From the NCBI RefSeq assembly GCF_015070855.1, contig NZ_JADDIX010000099.1, positions 81,047-145,046 of the forward strand: a stretch of DNA of 64,000 nt. The letters are read 5' to 3'. Below the pieces are notes generated by a model. It saw only the letters and a program-made list of their open reading frames with translations. It searched no databases and had not been told where the DNA came from. This DNA is from Pseudomonas lopnurensis. Lineage in GTDB: Bacteria; Pseudomonadota; Gammaproteobacteria; Pseudomonadales; Pseudomonadaceae. The first letter of the stretch is position 1. Each line of letters starts with the position of its first letter. The position numbers and the translations under genes are program-made. Positions 35,657-44,178 of this stretch are shown one piece after another.

Positions 35657-36223
35657 TCATTCGGTGCTGCGCAAGGGCTGCGGAGTTGCAGGGTGCAAGG
35701 GCAGGCCGGCCTGTTCCCAGCCGTCGATTCCGTCGCGATACCAGTACAGCTGCGTGTAGCCCAGCGCATGGGCGCGTCTGGCGGCATTCCAGCCCAGCCA
35801 GCAGTCGGAGCGGCAGTAGAATACCAGCGGCCGGCCGGGGTCGCCCTGGCTGATACGCGCCAGGTTGCGGGCGAAGTAGCTTGCCCATTCGGGCTGCAGA
35901 TTGCCATCGCCGGTATTGGCCAGCCACAGGCTGCCGGGCAGATTGGCGTGCGCTTCGTTGTCGATGAAGCGGCCGGCCAGCCACTGGCAGCGATAGACGT
36001 CCACCAGGACCGCTTGCGGCTCACGCTTCAGCAGGGCCTGCAGCGCCACCGTATCCAGCGTCTGCGCGCCTTCGACCGTCGGCGGCGTAGGGCTGCGGTA
36101 CTGCGTCTGGCGATAGCCTTCGGCGGAGAACAACCCGGCATCCTCCGTGGTCGCCACTGCCGTGTTCATGGATAGCCATGGCAGCGCGACGATCAGCAAT
36201 GGCAGTAGCGACCTGAGCATCAT
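35657..36223 (-). CDS. PQQ-dependent catabolism-associated CxxxCW (rhodanese-like) protein
   Basis: A 188-residue exported protein with a signal peptide (MMLRSLLPLLIVALPWLS...) and a rhodanese-like fold (about residues 70-175). The expected cysteine pair and tryptophan are at C137, C141 and W142 (VFYCRSDCWLGWNA). Proteins of this family are encoded beside quinoprotein dehydrogenases; their exact role in PQQ enzyme maturation or electron relay is unknown. An AGTACCAAGG motif (36230-36239, minus strand) lies directly before the gene and matches motifs upstream of the divergent kinase gene. Confidence 0.85.
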   Translation of the reverse strand: MMLRSLLPLLIVALPWLSMNTAVATTEDAGLFSAEGYRQTQYRSPTPPTVEGAQTLDTVALQALLKREPQAVLVDVYRCQWLAGRFIDNEAHANLPGSLWLANTGDGNLQPEWASYFARNLARISQGDPGRPLVFYCRSDCWLGWNAARRAHALGYTQLYWYRDGIDGWEQAGLPLHPATPQPLRSTE

Positions 36224-36229
36224 CCTGAC

Positions 36230-36239
36230 CCTTGGTACT
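36230..36239 (-). promoter_or_regulatory. AGTACCAAGG motif upstream of CxxxCW gene
   Basis: One of four occurrences of a shared motif (core TACCAA) in the control regions of the alcohol-oxidation genes. This copy sits 7 bases before the ATG, overlapping the ribosome binding region. Confidence 0.4.
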
Positions 36240-36300
36240 TCGGTGGACCGATTACAGATCAACGGGCCTGTCTTTGAAATCCTACGATGGACGGGAAAAC

Positions 36301-36316
36301 CAGTACCAAAGTAGTA
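36301..36316 (+). promoter_or_regulatory. CAGTACCAAAGTAGTA motif, divergent PQQ control region
   Basis: A close copy of the motif at 36399-36413 (TACCAA-[AG]-GTAGTA). It lies in the 252-base gap between the CxxxCW protein gene and the exaD-like kinase gene. Two well-conserved copies about 98 bases apart suggest operator sites. Confidence 0.45.
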
Positions 36317-36398
36317 AAAGGTGCGGGCCGAATGGCGCGGCGGCCTGAAGCCGAGCGCCGCCAGGGAAGGGAGAATACGCGGAAAGTAGCGTTCCGAC

Positions 36399-36413
36399 GG
36401 TACCAAGGTAGTA
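36399..36413 (+). promoter_or_regulatory. GGTACCAAGGTAGTA motif, divergent PQQ control region
   Basis: Second copy of the motif, 62 bases upstream of the kinase start. GGTACC-AA-GGTA is partly palindromic, as expected for a dimeric LuxR-type regulator. Confidence 0.45.
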
Positions 36414-36475
36414 GGCCGGCGGCCGGCGCCAGCCCCTAGCATGTGACTGCCCGATAACGATAACGAGGCCTTCCC

Positions 36476-37204
36476 ATGCCCAGTTGCAAAGCATTGCCGC
36501 TGCGCCGACCGACCGAGCGCTTCGAGCACATGGCCGGCGCCCTCGCGCAGGCGTGGGCCGAAAACGAGCGGCTCGGCCAGGCGCTGCTCGCCTTGCAGGA
36601 GCGCGAACGCACCCAGCTGGCCCAAGCCCTGCACGACGGCCTCGGCCAGTGCATCGCCGGCATTCGCGCCCAGGCCTGCCTGCTCAAGCTGGTGATGGAA
36701 CAGCCGCAGCAGGTCGCCAGCACCGCGGCTTGTCTCGACGACAACTGCCGGCAGTTGCAGGACGGCTTCAGCCGCCTGACCCGCGAGCTGTACCCCGTGA
36801 TGCTCGAGCATATGGAGCTGGACGAGGCCGTCCGCCTGCTCGGCGAGCAATGGCAGGCGGCCCAGGGCATCGCCTGCGAGCTGTACCTGGATTCGCACCT
36901 GCCGGCGTTGCCGCTGCCGATCAAGACACACCTCTACCGCCTGTTGCAGGAAGCGCTGACCAATGTGGCCCGCCATGCCCAGGCCAGCATGGTACGCGTC
37001 CGGCTGCAGCGGCGTGGCGCGCGGCTGCGCCTGCTGCTGCGCGACAACGGCCGGGGCTCGCATGCGCACCGCCCCGGTATCGGCCTGCGCTCGATGGCCG
37101 AACGTGCGCGCAGCCTGGGCGGCGAACTGTACCTGAGCCAACGGCCCGGCAACGGCTGGGCGATCTATCTGGATATTCCCCTCACGGAGGCACTGGCTCC
37201 ATGA
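36476..37204 (+). CDS. exaD: Soluble sensor histidine kinase, ExaD-like
   Basis: A short (242-residue) cytoplasmic histidine kinase of the HisKA_3/NarL-partner class. The phospho-acceptor is H53 (QLAQALHDGLGQ); an N-box QEALTNVARHA (about 158) and a G-box DNGRGS...GIGLRSMAERA complete the ATPase. There is no membrane segment and no recognisable sensor domain before the H-box, only about 45 residues. P. aeruginosa ExaD is also a soluble kinase controlling quinoprotein ethanol dehydrogenase, which supports the name. It overlaps the downstream regulator by four bases. Confidence 0.82.
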   Translation: MPSCKALPLRRPTERFEHMAGALAQAWAENERLGQALLALQERERTQLAQALHDGLGQCIAGIRAQACLLKLVMEQPQQVASTAACLDDNCRQLQDGFSRLTRELYPVMLEHMELDEAVRLLGEQWQAAQGIACELYLDSHLPALPLPIKTHLYRLLQEALTNVARHAQASMVRVRLQRRGARLRLLLRDNGRGSHAHRPGIGLRSMAERARSLGGELYLSQRPGNGWAIYLDIPLTEALAP

Positions 37205-37863
37205 AGATTCTCCTGGTGGACGACCATGCCGTGGTGCGTCAGGGCTATGCCAGCCTGCTGCGTGCGCTGCTGCCCGAGGTGCGGGTGAGCGAGGCCTGCG
37301 ATGGCGAGCAGGCGCTGGAAAAGACCCAGAACGACATTCCCAACCTGGTGATCATGGACATAGGCCTGCCAGGCATCAGCGGCCTGGAAACGACGCGACG
37401 ATTGTTGCGGCGCCTGCCGCAACTGCCGGTACTGTTCTTCAGCATGCACGACGAGTTGCCGTTGGTGCGACAGGCGCTGGATGCCGGGGCCGCGGGATAC
37501 ATCACCAAGAGCTCGTCGCCGCAGGTGTTGCTGGAGGCGGTGCGGCGCATCCTTTCCGGCTACGCCTATATCGAACAGCCACTGGCCACCGAACTGGCGC
37601 GCAACCCCAGCCACGGCGGCGCGCAGGACCCGCGCCTGCACGGCATGACCCAGCGCGAGTTCGAAATCTTCGTGATGCTGGCCAAGGGCACGCCGGCCCG
37701 GCAGATCGCCGAGCAGCTGTGCATCAGCGGCAAGACCGTGTCCAACTACCTGACCCTGCTGAAGAACAAGCTACAGGTCAGTTCCCAGGCCGAGCTGGTG
37801 CACCTGGCGATCGATACCGGCGTGCTGCGCGTCGGAGCTAAACTGGCGTTCGAGGTTTCCTGA
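37201..37863 (+). CDS. exaE: LuxR-family response regulator, ExaE/EraR-like
   Basis: A 220-residue regulator: receiver with D7-D8, phospho-acceptor D53 (VIMDIGLPGISG) and a GYITKSSSP end motif, then a LuxR helix-turn-helix (MTQREFEIFVMLAKGTPARQIAEQL...). It is translationally coupled to the kinase gene (ATGA at 37201-37204) and is its obvious partner. The family regulates exaA; here the target dehydrogenase gene is 5 kb away. An upstream in-frame extension overlaps the kinase gene and is rejected. Confidence 0.88.
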   Translation: MKILLVDDHAVVRQGYASLLRALLPEVRVSEACDGEQALEKTQNDIPNLVIMDIGLPGISGLETTRRLLRRLPQLPVLFFSMHDELPLVRQALDAGAAGYITKSSSPQVLLEAVRRILSGYAYIEQPLATELARNPSHGGAQDPRLHGMTQREFEIFVMLAKGTPARQIAEQLCISGKTVSNYLTLLKNKLQVSSQAELVHLAIDTGVLRVGAKLAFEVS

Positions 37864-38068
37864 GCCGGCTCGCCGAAAACGCCCAACACCGTCCCGCAAG
37901 CCGATCAGTGCATCCGGCCGCGAGTCAAAATCACATGCGACATCGCGTATGCTGGCGAGCTCATGGCCCATGTTCAGGGCCCCCGGAGGGAGCCCGGATG
38001 AGCCACGTCGTTGCAGGAGTTCTGGTCGTCGCGAAGCAAACAGCGGCATCGGGCGAGGGGCAATGAGC

Positions 38069-39238
38069 ATGTCGCCACGCTTGCGCATCATCCTCGCGCT
38101 CGGCAGCGCACAGACCCTGGCCTGGGGCTCGACCTACTATCTGCCGGCGATCCTCGCCGAGCCGATGGCGCACGACCTCGGCATCACCAGCGGTAACGTC
38201 TTCGCGGCGTTTTCCCTGGCGCTGGTCGTCACCGCCGTTCTCGGCCCGCTCTCCGGGAAGCGGATCGACCGTCACGGCGGTCGCGACGTGCTGGCGGTTT
38301 CCAATATCGTCTTCGCCGCCGGGCTGGCCACGCTGGGTCTGGCGACCGGCCCGCTGATGCTCTGGCTCGGCTGGCTGGTGATCGGCATCGGCATGGCGCT
38401 GGGGTTGTACGAGTCCGCCTTCTCGACCCTCGCCGGTATCTACGGTCGCGACGCGCGCGGGGCGATCACCGGGATCACGCTGCTGGCCGGCTTCGCCAGT
38501 ACCGTCTGCTGGCCGATCAGTGGCTGGCTGGACGCGCACCATGGCTGGCGCGTGACCTGCCTGTTCTGGGCCGCGGCGCATATCCTGCTCGGTTTGCCGC
38601 TCAACCGGCTGATGATTCCGGTCGGCATCCAGCCCGCTCCCGAGACCGCAGGCAAACCGCAGAGCAGAGAACGCACGGGTTCCGGCCTGACCATGGCCCT
38701 GCTGGCCTTCGTATTCGCCGCCACCTGGTTCACCAGCACCGCGATGGCCGCGCACCTGCCGCGACTGTTGCAGGAATCCGGGCTTACGGCGGCCGCCGCC
38801 ATCGGCGTCGCGGCACTGGTAGGGCCGGCCCAGGTCGGCGCACGCTGCCTGGAGTTCGTCCTGCTGCAGCGCTTTCATCCCCTGGTCTCGGCGCGGCTTG
38901 CCGCGATCGCGCATCCTGTCGGTGCGGCGGGGGTGATGCTGGTCGGCGCTCCGGCCACCACGGCGTTCGCGCTGCTACATGGTGGCGGCAACGGCATCCT
39001 GACCATCGCCAAGGGCACCTTGCCGCTGGTGATCTTCGGGCCGCAGGGCTATGGCCTGCGCCAGGGGCTGCTGATGGTCCCGGCGCGCTTCGCCCAGGCG
39101 CTGTCGCCATTCGTGTTCGCACTGCTGATCGACGATTTCGGTATCGACGCCCTGTGGCTCTCGGCCACGCTGGGCGTATTGGCCTATGCAGCGCTGTCGC
39201 TACTGCAGTGGACGGTGCGGGGGCTCGGCCGAACGTAG
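38069..39238 (+). CDS. MFS transporter
   Basis: A major facilitator of about 389 residues with twelve predicted helices and the loop 2-3 motif GPLSGKRIDRHGGRDV (about residue 60-75). The substrate is unknown; the ending resembles pseudomonad MFS proteins without characterised function. Two ATGs six bases apart (38063 and 38069) are possible; the second is preferred because GAGGGG sits eight bases before it. It lies 205 bases after exaE and may be a separate unit. Confidence 0.83.
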   Translation: MSPRLRIILALGSAQTLAWGSTYYLPAILAEPMAHDLGITSGNVFAAFSLALVVTAVLGPLSGKRIDRHGGRDVLAVSNIVFAAGLATLGLATGPLMLWLGWLVIGIGMALGLYESAFSTLAGIYGRDARGAITGITLLAGFASTVCWPISGWLDAHHGWRVTCLFWAAAHILLGLPLNRLMIPVGIQPAPETAGKPQSRERTGSGLTMALLAFVFAATWFTSTAMAAHLPRLLQESGLTAAAAIGVAALVGPAQVGARCLEFVLLQRFHPLVSARLAAIAHPVGAAGVMLVGAPATTAFALLHGGGNGILTIAKGTLPLVIFGPQGYGLRQGLLMVPARFAQALSPFVFALLIDDFGIDALWLSATLGVLAYAALSLLQWTVRGLGRT

Positions 39239-39276
39239 CCGACGCTCTTTGCGGCATCCGCCGCACCCGCTCAGGG

Positions 39277-39912
39277 TTAGGGCTGCACTGCATGAAGCAG
39301 CATCTCGCGCTGCGCGGCGCTCAGCCCGAGAAATACCTGCAACGCGCCATAGGCATCGTTTGCGGCATACAGCCGTTGCGCCTCGCCAAGGGTCGCATCG
39401 GCCCAGTTCGAGGTGGCCAGGCGCCGCGACTTGCGCAGACGCGCGTGCAACACGGCCGCGACCGCACCGCGCAGGCCGACCTGGCCCTTCCTGCCGTGAT
39501 AACGCAGCGCCGTGCCGAGGTCGATATAGGGGTGCAATTCGATGCCCAGCCTGTTCCGCAGTCGGCTGCGGTCCGATTTCAACCCAAAGCCGATCTTCAC
39601 CACATCCGGCGCGTGCAGCACCTCGCGGGCCGCGTCCAGGCAGCCCGGCAGGCCGACCTGAAACAGGTAGGCCTGGTCGGTTGTTGCGAACTGGATCAGG
39701 TGCGGGCCGCTGGACACTTCGCCGATCTTGAAGGTCGGCTTGGATTCGGTATCGAAACCGATGCAGGGGCATACGCGGATGCTGGCGACGGCCGCGGCGA
39801 ACTCGGCTGCGCTGGCAGGCATGACGATGCGATCGCTTGTCAGCCCCTGGAATGGCGGCAGAGCATCGATGTCCTGGTGCTGAGCGATATGGGTGGCTGG
39901 CTTCTGGCTCAA
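39277..39912 (-). CDS. 3'-5' exonuclease, RNase D/WRN-exo type
   Basis: A 211-residue DEDD exonuclease domain protein: Exo I FDTESKPTF (about residues 53-61), Exo II VVKIGFGLKSDRSRL (about 105-119), Exo III YAANDAYGALQV (about 183-194), giving the DEDDy pattern with the tyrosine of Exo III. It has no HRDC domain, so it resembles the stand-alone WRN-exonuclease-like family rather than RNase D. The start is a TTG (MSQKPATHIAQ) with a GAGGCG ribosome binding site. Confidence 0.85.
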   Translation of the reverse strand: MSQKPATHIAQHQDIDALPPFQGLTSDRIVMPASAAEFAAAVASIRVCPCIGFDTESKPTFKIGEVSSGPHLIQFATTDQAYLFQVGLPGCLDAAREVLHAPDVVKIGFGLKSDRSRLRNRLGIELHPYIDLGTALRYHGRKGQVGLRGAVAAVLHARLRKSRRLATSNWADATLGEAQRLYAANDAYGALQVFLGLSAAQREMLLHAVQP

Positions 39913-40030
39913 TCGGTGCGCCTCGCAGAGCCAGAGCTTCCGGCTCCAGTGCAGGCCGGGAGCGTCATGCCACCGCTAGCCGGCTCGCATGGCACGCTGC
40001 CGCTGGCGACTGCCGGATTGCCGCAGACCA

Positions 40031-41362
40031 TCATGTCTTCAACTGGCTGGCGAATTGTCCGACGGCACGGACCACACGCTTGGCACCGTCCTGGATCTCG
40101 ACGATCACCGCGCCGGCCTGGTTGGCGAACTCCTGCCCCTGTTCGGCCTGCTCGCGGCTGGCCGACATGCTGTGCACGGCGGCCTGCGCCAGATCCTGGT
40201 TCTTCTGCACGACGCCAACGATTTCTTCGGCTGCCTTGCTGGTGCGGGCAGCCAGTTGGCGTACTTCATCGGCCACCACGGCGAAACCACGTCCCTGGTC
40301 GCCCGCCCTGGCCGCTTCGATGGCAGCGTTGAGCGCAAGCAGATTGGTCTGATCGGCGATGCCGCTGATGGTCTTGAGGATTGCGCTGATCAGCTGCGAT
40401 TGCTGGTCCAGTGCCTCGATGCCTTGCGAAGCCTCCTGCACCTGCTCAGCGATGCGATGCATCACGTCGACTGTCTCCTGGACCACCTGCGCGCCGCGCT
40501 GGGCGCTGAGATCGGTACGCTGCGAGGTGTCGTAGGCAATGGTCGCGGCCTCGGCGACGGCCAGTTCACGGTTGACCTGATCAGTGATGACGGTTGCGAA
40601 CTTGATGATTTTGTACAACTTGCCGTGGGCATCGTAGACCGGGTTGTAGGAGGCTTCCAGCCAGACGGTCCTGCCCTGTGCATCGATGCGCTTGAAGCGC
40701 TCGGCAATATACTCGCCGCGGTTGAGCCTGGCCCAGAACTCCTGGTACGCGGGCGATTCGCTCTCCTCGCGCTCACAGAATATGCGGTGGTGCTTGCCCT
40801 GGATCTGCTCGAGGCGATAACCCATGCTATCGAGAAATCCTTGGTTGGCCTTGAGCATATGCCCATCGAGGTCGAACTCGATTACCGCCGTCGAGCGCAA
40901 CAGCGCTTTGACCAAGCTTTCGTACTCGCGGGACTTCTCGATAGTGCGGGTCAGGTTGGTGGCACACAGAACGAACTGCTGCAGCGTACCGTCCGAGTTC
41001 TTGATCGGTTGCCAGATCGAGCGTAGCCAGGCTTCCTTGCCATCGGCCCGCAGCATCCGGAATGCACCATTGGTGTGCTCGCCGCGCTGCATGGCGGTCT
41101 TCAGGCGAGCATAATTCGGCTCGGTCCTGAACTCCTGACTGAAGAAGCCGTCGACTGGGCGGCCGACTATGTCGTCCCGGCGATAGCCCATTTCGCTGAG
41201 AAACAGCTCATTGGCGTACTGGATGCTTCCTTGCTGGTCCAACTCCAGAATCATCATTTCCCTGTAAAACGAGTCCCTGATCTGCCGGTTGATCGCTACT
41301 TCCTCGCGCAGCTCCGCCAGTTCCCGTTTGAGGTGCTTGTTGAACATCGTATTGGCATCCAT
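40031..41362 (-). CDS. Soluble PAS-PAS methyl-accepting chemotaxis protein, BdlA-like
   Basis: A 443-residue cytoplasmic transducer: two PAS domains (about residues 30-145 and 155-270) and a short methyl-accepting signalling domain whose hairpin tip is [38 protein letters not shown]. No membrane segment is present. This layout matches BdlA of P. aeruginosa (biofilm dispersion) and Aer-like oxygen/redox sensors. Its position in an alcohol-oxidation island suggests a link to energy taxis, which is inference. ATG 41362 lacks a strong ribosome binding site; ATG five codons later is an alternative. Confidence 0.85.
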   Translation of the reverse strand: MDANTMFNKHLKRELAELREEVAINRQIRDSFYREMMILELDQQGSIQYANELFLSEMGYRRDDIVGRPVDGFFSQEFRTEPNYARLKTAMQRGEHTNGAFRMLRADGKEAWLRSIWQPIKNSDGTLQQFVLCATNLTRTIEKSREYESLVKALLRSTAVIEFDLDGHMLKANQGFLDSMGYRLEQIQGKHHRIFCEREESESPAYQEFWARLNRGEYIAERFKRIDAQGRTVWLEASYNPVYDAHGKLYKIIKFATVITDQVNRELAVAEAATIAYDTSQRTDLSAQRGAQVVQETVDVMHRIAEQVQEASQGIEALDQQSQLISAILKTISGIADQTNLLALNAAIEAARAGDQGRGFAVVADEVRQLAARTSKAAEEIVGVVQKNQDLAQAAVHSMSASREQAEQGQEFANQAGAVIVEIQDGAKRVVRAVGQFASQLKT

Positions 41363-41497
41363 TGTGGGGCAAGATTCGTCCAGTATCTGGATCGGCGCCA
41401 GAAGCCAATTCGTTAGTCAGTGATGCAGAAGTTTATTCGATTGCCTTGATAGATTGGATCAATGAATGCGGTCAGGATACCGTCAGCCCGGAAGAAT

Positions 41498-42145
41498 TCA
41501 CTTTTCCCAGTCATGCGGGCAGTCGGTGCAACCCTCCATGTTGGTTCCCTGGAAGGTCGCATAATGTCGCCGCGCGCCGGTGAGGGTGGCATTGGCCAGG
41601 TTGGCGTCGTTGAGCTTGGCTTCCTGCAGGTTGGCGTCGGTCAGGTCGGCGCCCTCGAGGTCGGCCTTGCTCAGCCAGGTCATTTCCAGGTCGGCGGCGC
41701 GCAGCGTGCTGTCGTGCAGCTTGGCGCCGCTCATGCGGGCGAATTCGAGGTAGGCGGCGGTGAGGTCGGCGCCCTTGAACTGCGCGGCCTGGGCGAACAG
41801 GCCCCAGCCCTGGATGGCGACCAGCCGGGCATCGGTGAAGTTCGCCAGGCGCAGGTTGGCCTGTTGCAGGCTGGCGCGGTTGAGGGTGGCGCCGGTGAGG
41901 TTGGCTTTCTCCAGGTTGGCCAGGTCGAGGTTGGCGTGGCGCAGGTTGGCGCCGGAAAGATCGGCCCCCGCGAGGTCGATCTTGCGCAGGTCCAGGTTGC
42001 TGAGATCGGCCCCGCGCAGGTCGGCGTTGGCGCAGCGGCTTTCCGGCTGGATGGCGCAGCCGTTGATGACCAGCGGCTGGTCATCGGCGGCGAAGGCCGG
42101 GGCAGCAATGAATAACAAGGGAAGGAGCAGGCTGGACGGTTTCAT
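41498..42145 (-). CDS. Exported pentapeptide-repeat protein
   Basis: A 215-residue protein with a signal peptide (MKPSSLLLPLLFIAAPAFA then ADDQ). A long run of A(D/N)Lxx pentapeptides follows (about residues 40-190: ADLRGADLSNLDLRKIDLAG and onward), which folds as a right-handed quadrilateral beta-helix, and then a short C-terminus with CTDCPHDW. Such periplasmic proteins occur next to PQQ dehydrogenase genes, but their role is unknown. It lies downstream of exaA on the same strand, separated by two hairpins and a palindromic repeat. Confidence 0.82.
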   Translation of the reverse strand: MKPSSLLLPLLFIAAPAFAADDQPLVINGCAIQPESRCANADLRGADLSNLDLRKIDLAGADLSGANLRHANLDLANLEKANLTGATLNRASLQQANLRLANFTDARLVAIQGWGLFAQAAQFKGADLTAAYLEFARMSGAKLHDSTLRAADLEMTWLSKADLEGADLTDANLQEAKLNDANLANATLTGARRHYATFQGTNMEGCTDCPHDWEK

Positions 42146-42166
42146 GATGAGGCCCATGCTTTTTTT

Positions 42167-42225
42167 GGGTGCGCTTCGCGCACCGGATTCTTGAGGGATT
42201 CGGGTCTGGTGCGCGAAGCGCACCC
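42167..42225. repeat. Nested palindromic repeat (REP-like)
   Basis: GGGTGCGCTTCGCGCACC (42167-42184) and its complement GGTGCGCGAAGCGCACCC (42208-42225) face each other; each arm is itself a near-palindrome. A poly-T run precedes it. This is a REP/BIME-like element in the exaA-pentapeptide gap. Confidence 0.75.
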
Positions 42226-42241
42226 GGAGAACGGGAATGGC

Positions 42242-42300
42242 CCGATACCGCGAACAGACAGGTATCGGACGGTCGTGCCCGCGACAGGGCGGGCACGACC
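42242..42300 (-). terminator. Tandem hairpins after exaA
   Basis: A perfect 12-bp stem (42271-42282 with 42289-42300, 6-base loop) starts 7 bases after the exaA stop, and a second 8-bp stem CCGATACC/GGTATCGG (42242-42249 with 42261-42268) follows. No T-run is present, so termination or mRNA 3'-end protection are both possible. Confidence 0.6.
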
Positions 42301-42306
42301 GAGACC

Positions 42307-44178
42307 TCAACGCTTGGCGGTCTTGTTTTCCCATTCCGGCAGCTTGAATACCCAGAACGAGCCGCCCTGGGCGACCGGTTTGGTCAGCACGGCCATGTCG
42401 CCGCCCCACAGCGGCACCGCGCCGCCATAACCGACGGTCACGCCGATGTACTGCTCGCCGTCCTGTTCCCAGGTGATCGGCGGGGAGATGATTCCGCTGC
42501 CGGTCTGGAATTTCCACAGCTCGTCGCCGGTCTTGGCGTCGAAGGCCTTGAAGTAGCCGTCGCTGGTGCCGGTGAAGACGAGGTTGCCCTTGGTCGCGAG
42601 CACGCCGGCCCACAGCGGCAGCTTCTCCTTGTGCTCCCACTCCACCTTGCCGGTGGTGGGGTTCATGGCGCGCAGGATGCCGACGTGGTCGTCATACATG
42701 CGCTTGATGCGGAAACCCTGGCCGAGGTAGGCCGAGCCTTTCTTGTAGCTGACTTCCTCGGTCCAGTAGTCCTCCTTCCAGTGGTTGGCCGGCACGTAGA
42801 ACAGCCCGGTGTCCTGGCTGTAGGCCATGGGGTTCCAGTTCTTGCCGCCGAGGAAGGGCGGGGAGACCTCGACCGATTTGCCGTGCTTCTCGCCTGGCTC
42901 GGGCTTGGGCGGGCGCTGGCCTTCGTTCTCCACCGGGCGGCCGGTTTCGAGGTCGATGTGGCTGGCCCAGGTGATGCCGTCGACGAAGGGGAAGGCGTTC
43001 TGCAGCTTGCCGTCCTTGCGGTCGACCACGTAGAAGAAGCCGTTGCGGTCGGCGTGGGCGGTGGCCTTGACGGTCTTGCCGTGCTTGTCCTTGTAGTCGA
43101 ACAGCACCAGTTCGTTGTTGCCGGAGAAATCCCAGGCATCGTTCGGGGTGTGCTGGTAGAACCATTTCACTTCGCCGGTGCTCGGGTCGACGCCCACCTG
43201 GCCGGAGGTGTAGAGGCTGTCGTAGTCCTGCGGATTGCCGTCCTTCGAGGTGCGCGCCCAGCCGTTCCACGGGGCCGGGTTGCCCGCGCCGACGATGATG
43301 GTGTTGGTTTCGGCATCGAAGCTGGCGCTCTGCCATGGCGCGCCGCCGCCCTGGCTCCAGGCTTCGACCTTGCCGGTGGGGGAGTTCGCGTCGTCCGGCC
43401 AGGAGGGCGCCTTGATGTCACCGGTCGGGGTGCTGTCCTTGCCGTTGAGGCGACCCATGTGGCCTTCGACGAAGGGCCGCATCCAGATTTCCTCGCCGGT
43501 GTCCGGGTCGCGAGCGAAGAGCTTGCCGACCACGCCGAATTCGTCACCGGAGCTGCCGTGGATCAGCAGCACCTTGCCGCTCTTGCCGTCCTTCACGAGG
43601 GTCGGCGCGCCGGTCATGGTGTAGCCGGCGCCGTGATCGCCGAACTTCTTGTTCCAGACGACCTTGCCGGTGTCCTTGTTCAGCGCCACGACGCGGGCGT
43701 CGAGGGTGCCGAAGTAAATCTTGTCGCCATAGATGGCGGCACCACGGTTGACCACGTCGCAGCAGGGACGGATGTCGTCGGGCAGGCGGTGGGCGTAGCT
43801 CCACAGGCGTTTGCCGGTCTTGGCATCCAGGGCGAAGACACGCGAATAGGAGCCGGTCACGTAGATCACGCCATCGTGGATGAGGGCCTGGGATTCCTGG
43901 CCGCGCTGCTTCTCGTCGCCGAAGGAAAACGACCAGGCCGGGGTCAGCTTGAACACATTGCTGTCATTGACCTGCACCAGCGGGCTCCAGCGCTGGGCGT
44001 TGGTGCCCAGGCCGTACTGCAGGACGTTGTGGGTGGACGTGTGGTCGTTGGCGATGTCTTCCCAACTGACCGGCTTGGCCTGGGCGGCGCCAGTCGATGC
44101 GAGGGCGCCTGCCAGTGTCAGGCATTGCACGGCGATGGCGAGCGGGCGTTTGCTGGCGGGGTGCGATCTTGTTGTCAT
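42307..44178 (-). CDS. exaA: PQQ-dependent ethanol dehydrogenase, calcium type
   Basis: ExaA oxidises ethanol and other primary alcohols in the periplasm and passes electrons to cytochrome c550. The 623-residue precursor has the same length as the P. aeruginosa enzyme: signal peptide ending near residue 34 (TGAAQA), an eight-bladed PQQ propeller, the vicinal disulfide C139-C140 (IRPCCDV) and the catalytic aspartate D350 (NDAWDFSGNNE). Two residues after D350 is a serine, not the extra aspartate of lanthanide-dependent XoxF/PedH enzymes, so a Ca2+ enzyme is expected. ATG 44178 is set by length. The 5' leader contains a perfect GGCCACCG-N5-CGGTGGCC hairpin. Confidence 0.96.
   Translation of the reverse strand: MTTRSHPASKRPLAIAVQCLTLAGALASTGAAQAKPVSWEDIANDHTSTHNVLQYGLGTNAQRWSPLVQVNDSNVFKLTPAWSFSFGDEKQRGQESQALIHDGVIYVTGSYSRVFALDAKTGKRLWSYAHRLPDDIRPCCDVVNRGAAIYGDKIYFGTLDARVVALNKDTGKVVWNKKFGDHGAGYTMTGAPTLVKDGKSGKVLLIHGSSGDEFGVVGKLFARDPDTGEEIWMRPFVEGHMGRLNGKDSTPTGDIKAPSWPDDANSPTGKVEAWSQGGGAPWQSASFDAETNTIIVGAGNPAPWNGWARTSKDGNPQDYDSLYTSGQVGVDPSTGEVKWFYQHTPNDAWDFSGNNELVLFDYKDKHGKTVKATAHADRNGFFYVVDRKDGKLQNAFPFVDGITWASHIDLETGRPVENEGQRPPKPEPGEKHGKSVEVSPPFLGGKNWNPMAYSQDTGLFYVPANHWKEDYWTEEVSYKKGSAYLGQGFRIKRMYDDHVGILRAMNPTTGKVEWEHKEKLPLWAGVLATKGNLVFTGTSDGYFKAFDAKTGDELWKFQTGSGIISPPITWEQDGEQYIGVTVGYGGAVPLWGGDMAVLTKPVAQGGSFWVFKLPEWENKTAKR

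Noticed and set aside
36484-37200. N-terminal extension of the ExaE regulator, in frame with it
   Set aside because: It lies inside the kinase gene in another frame; the receiver domain starts at ATG 37201.
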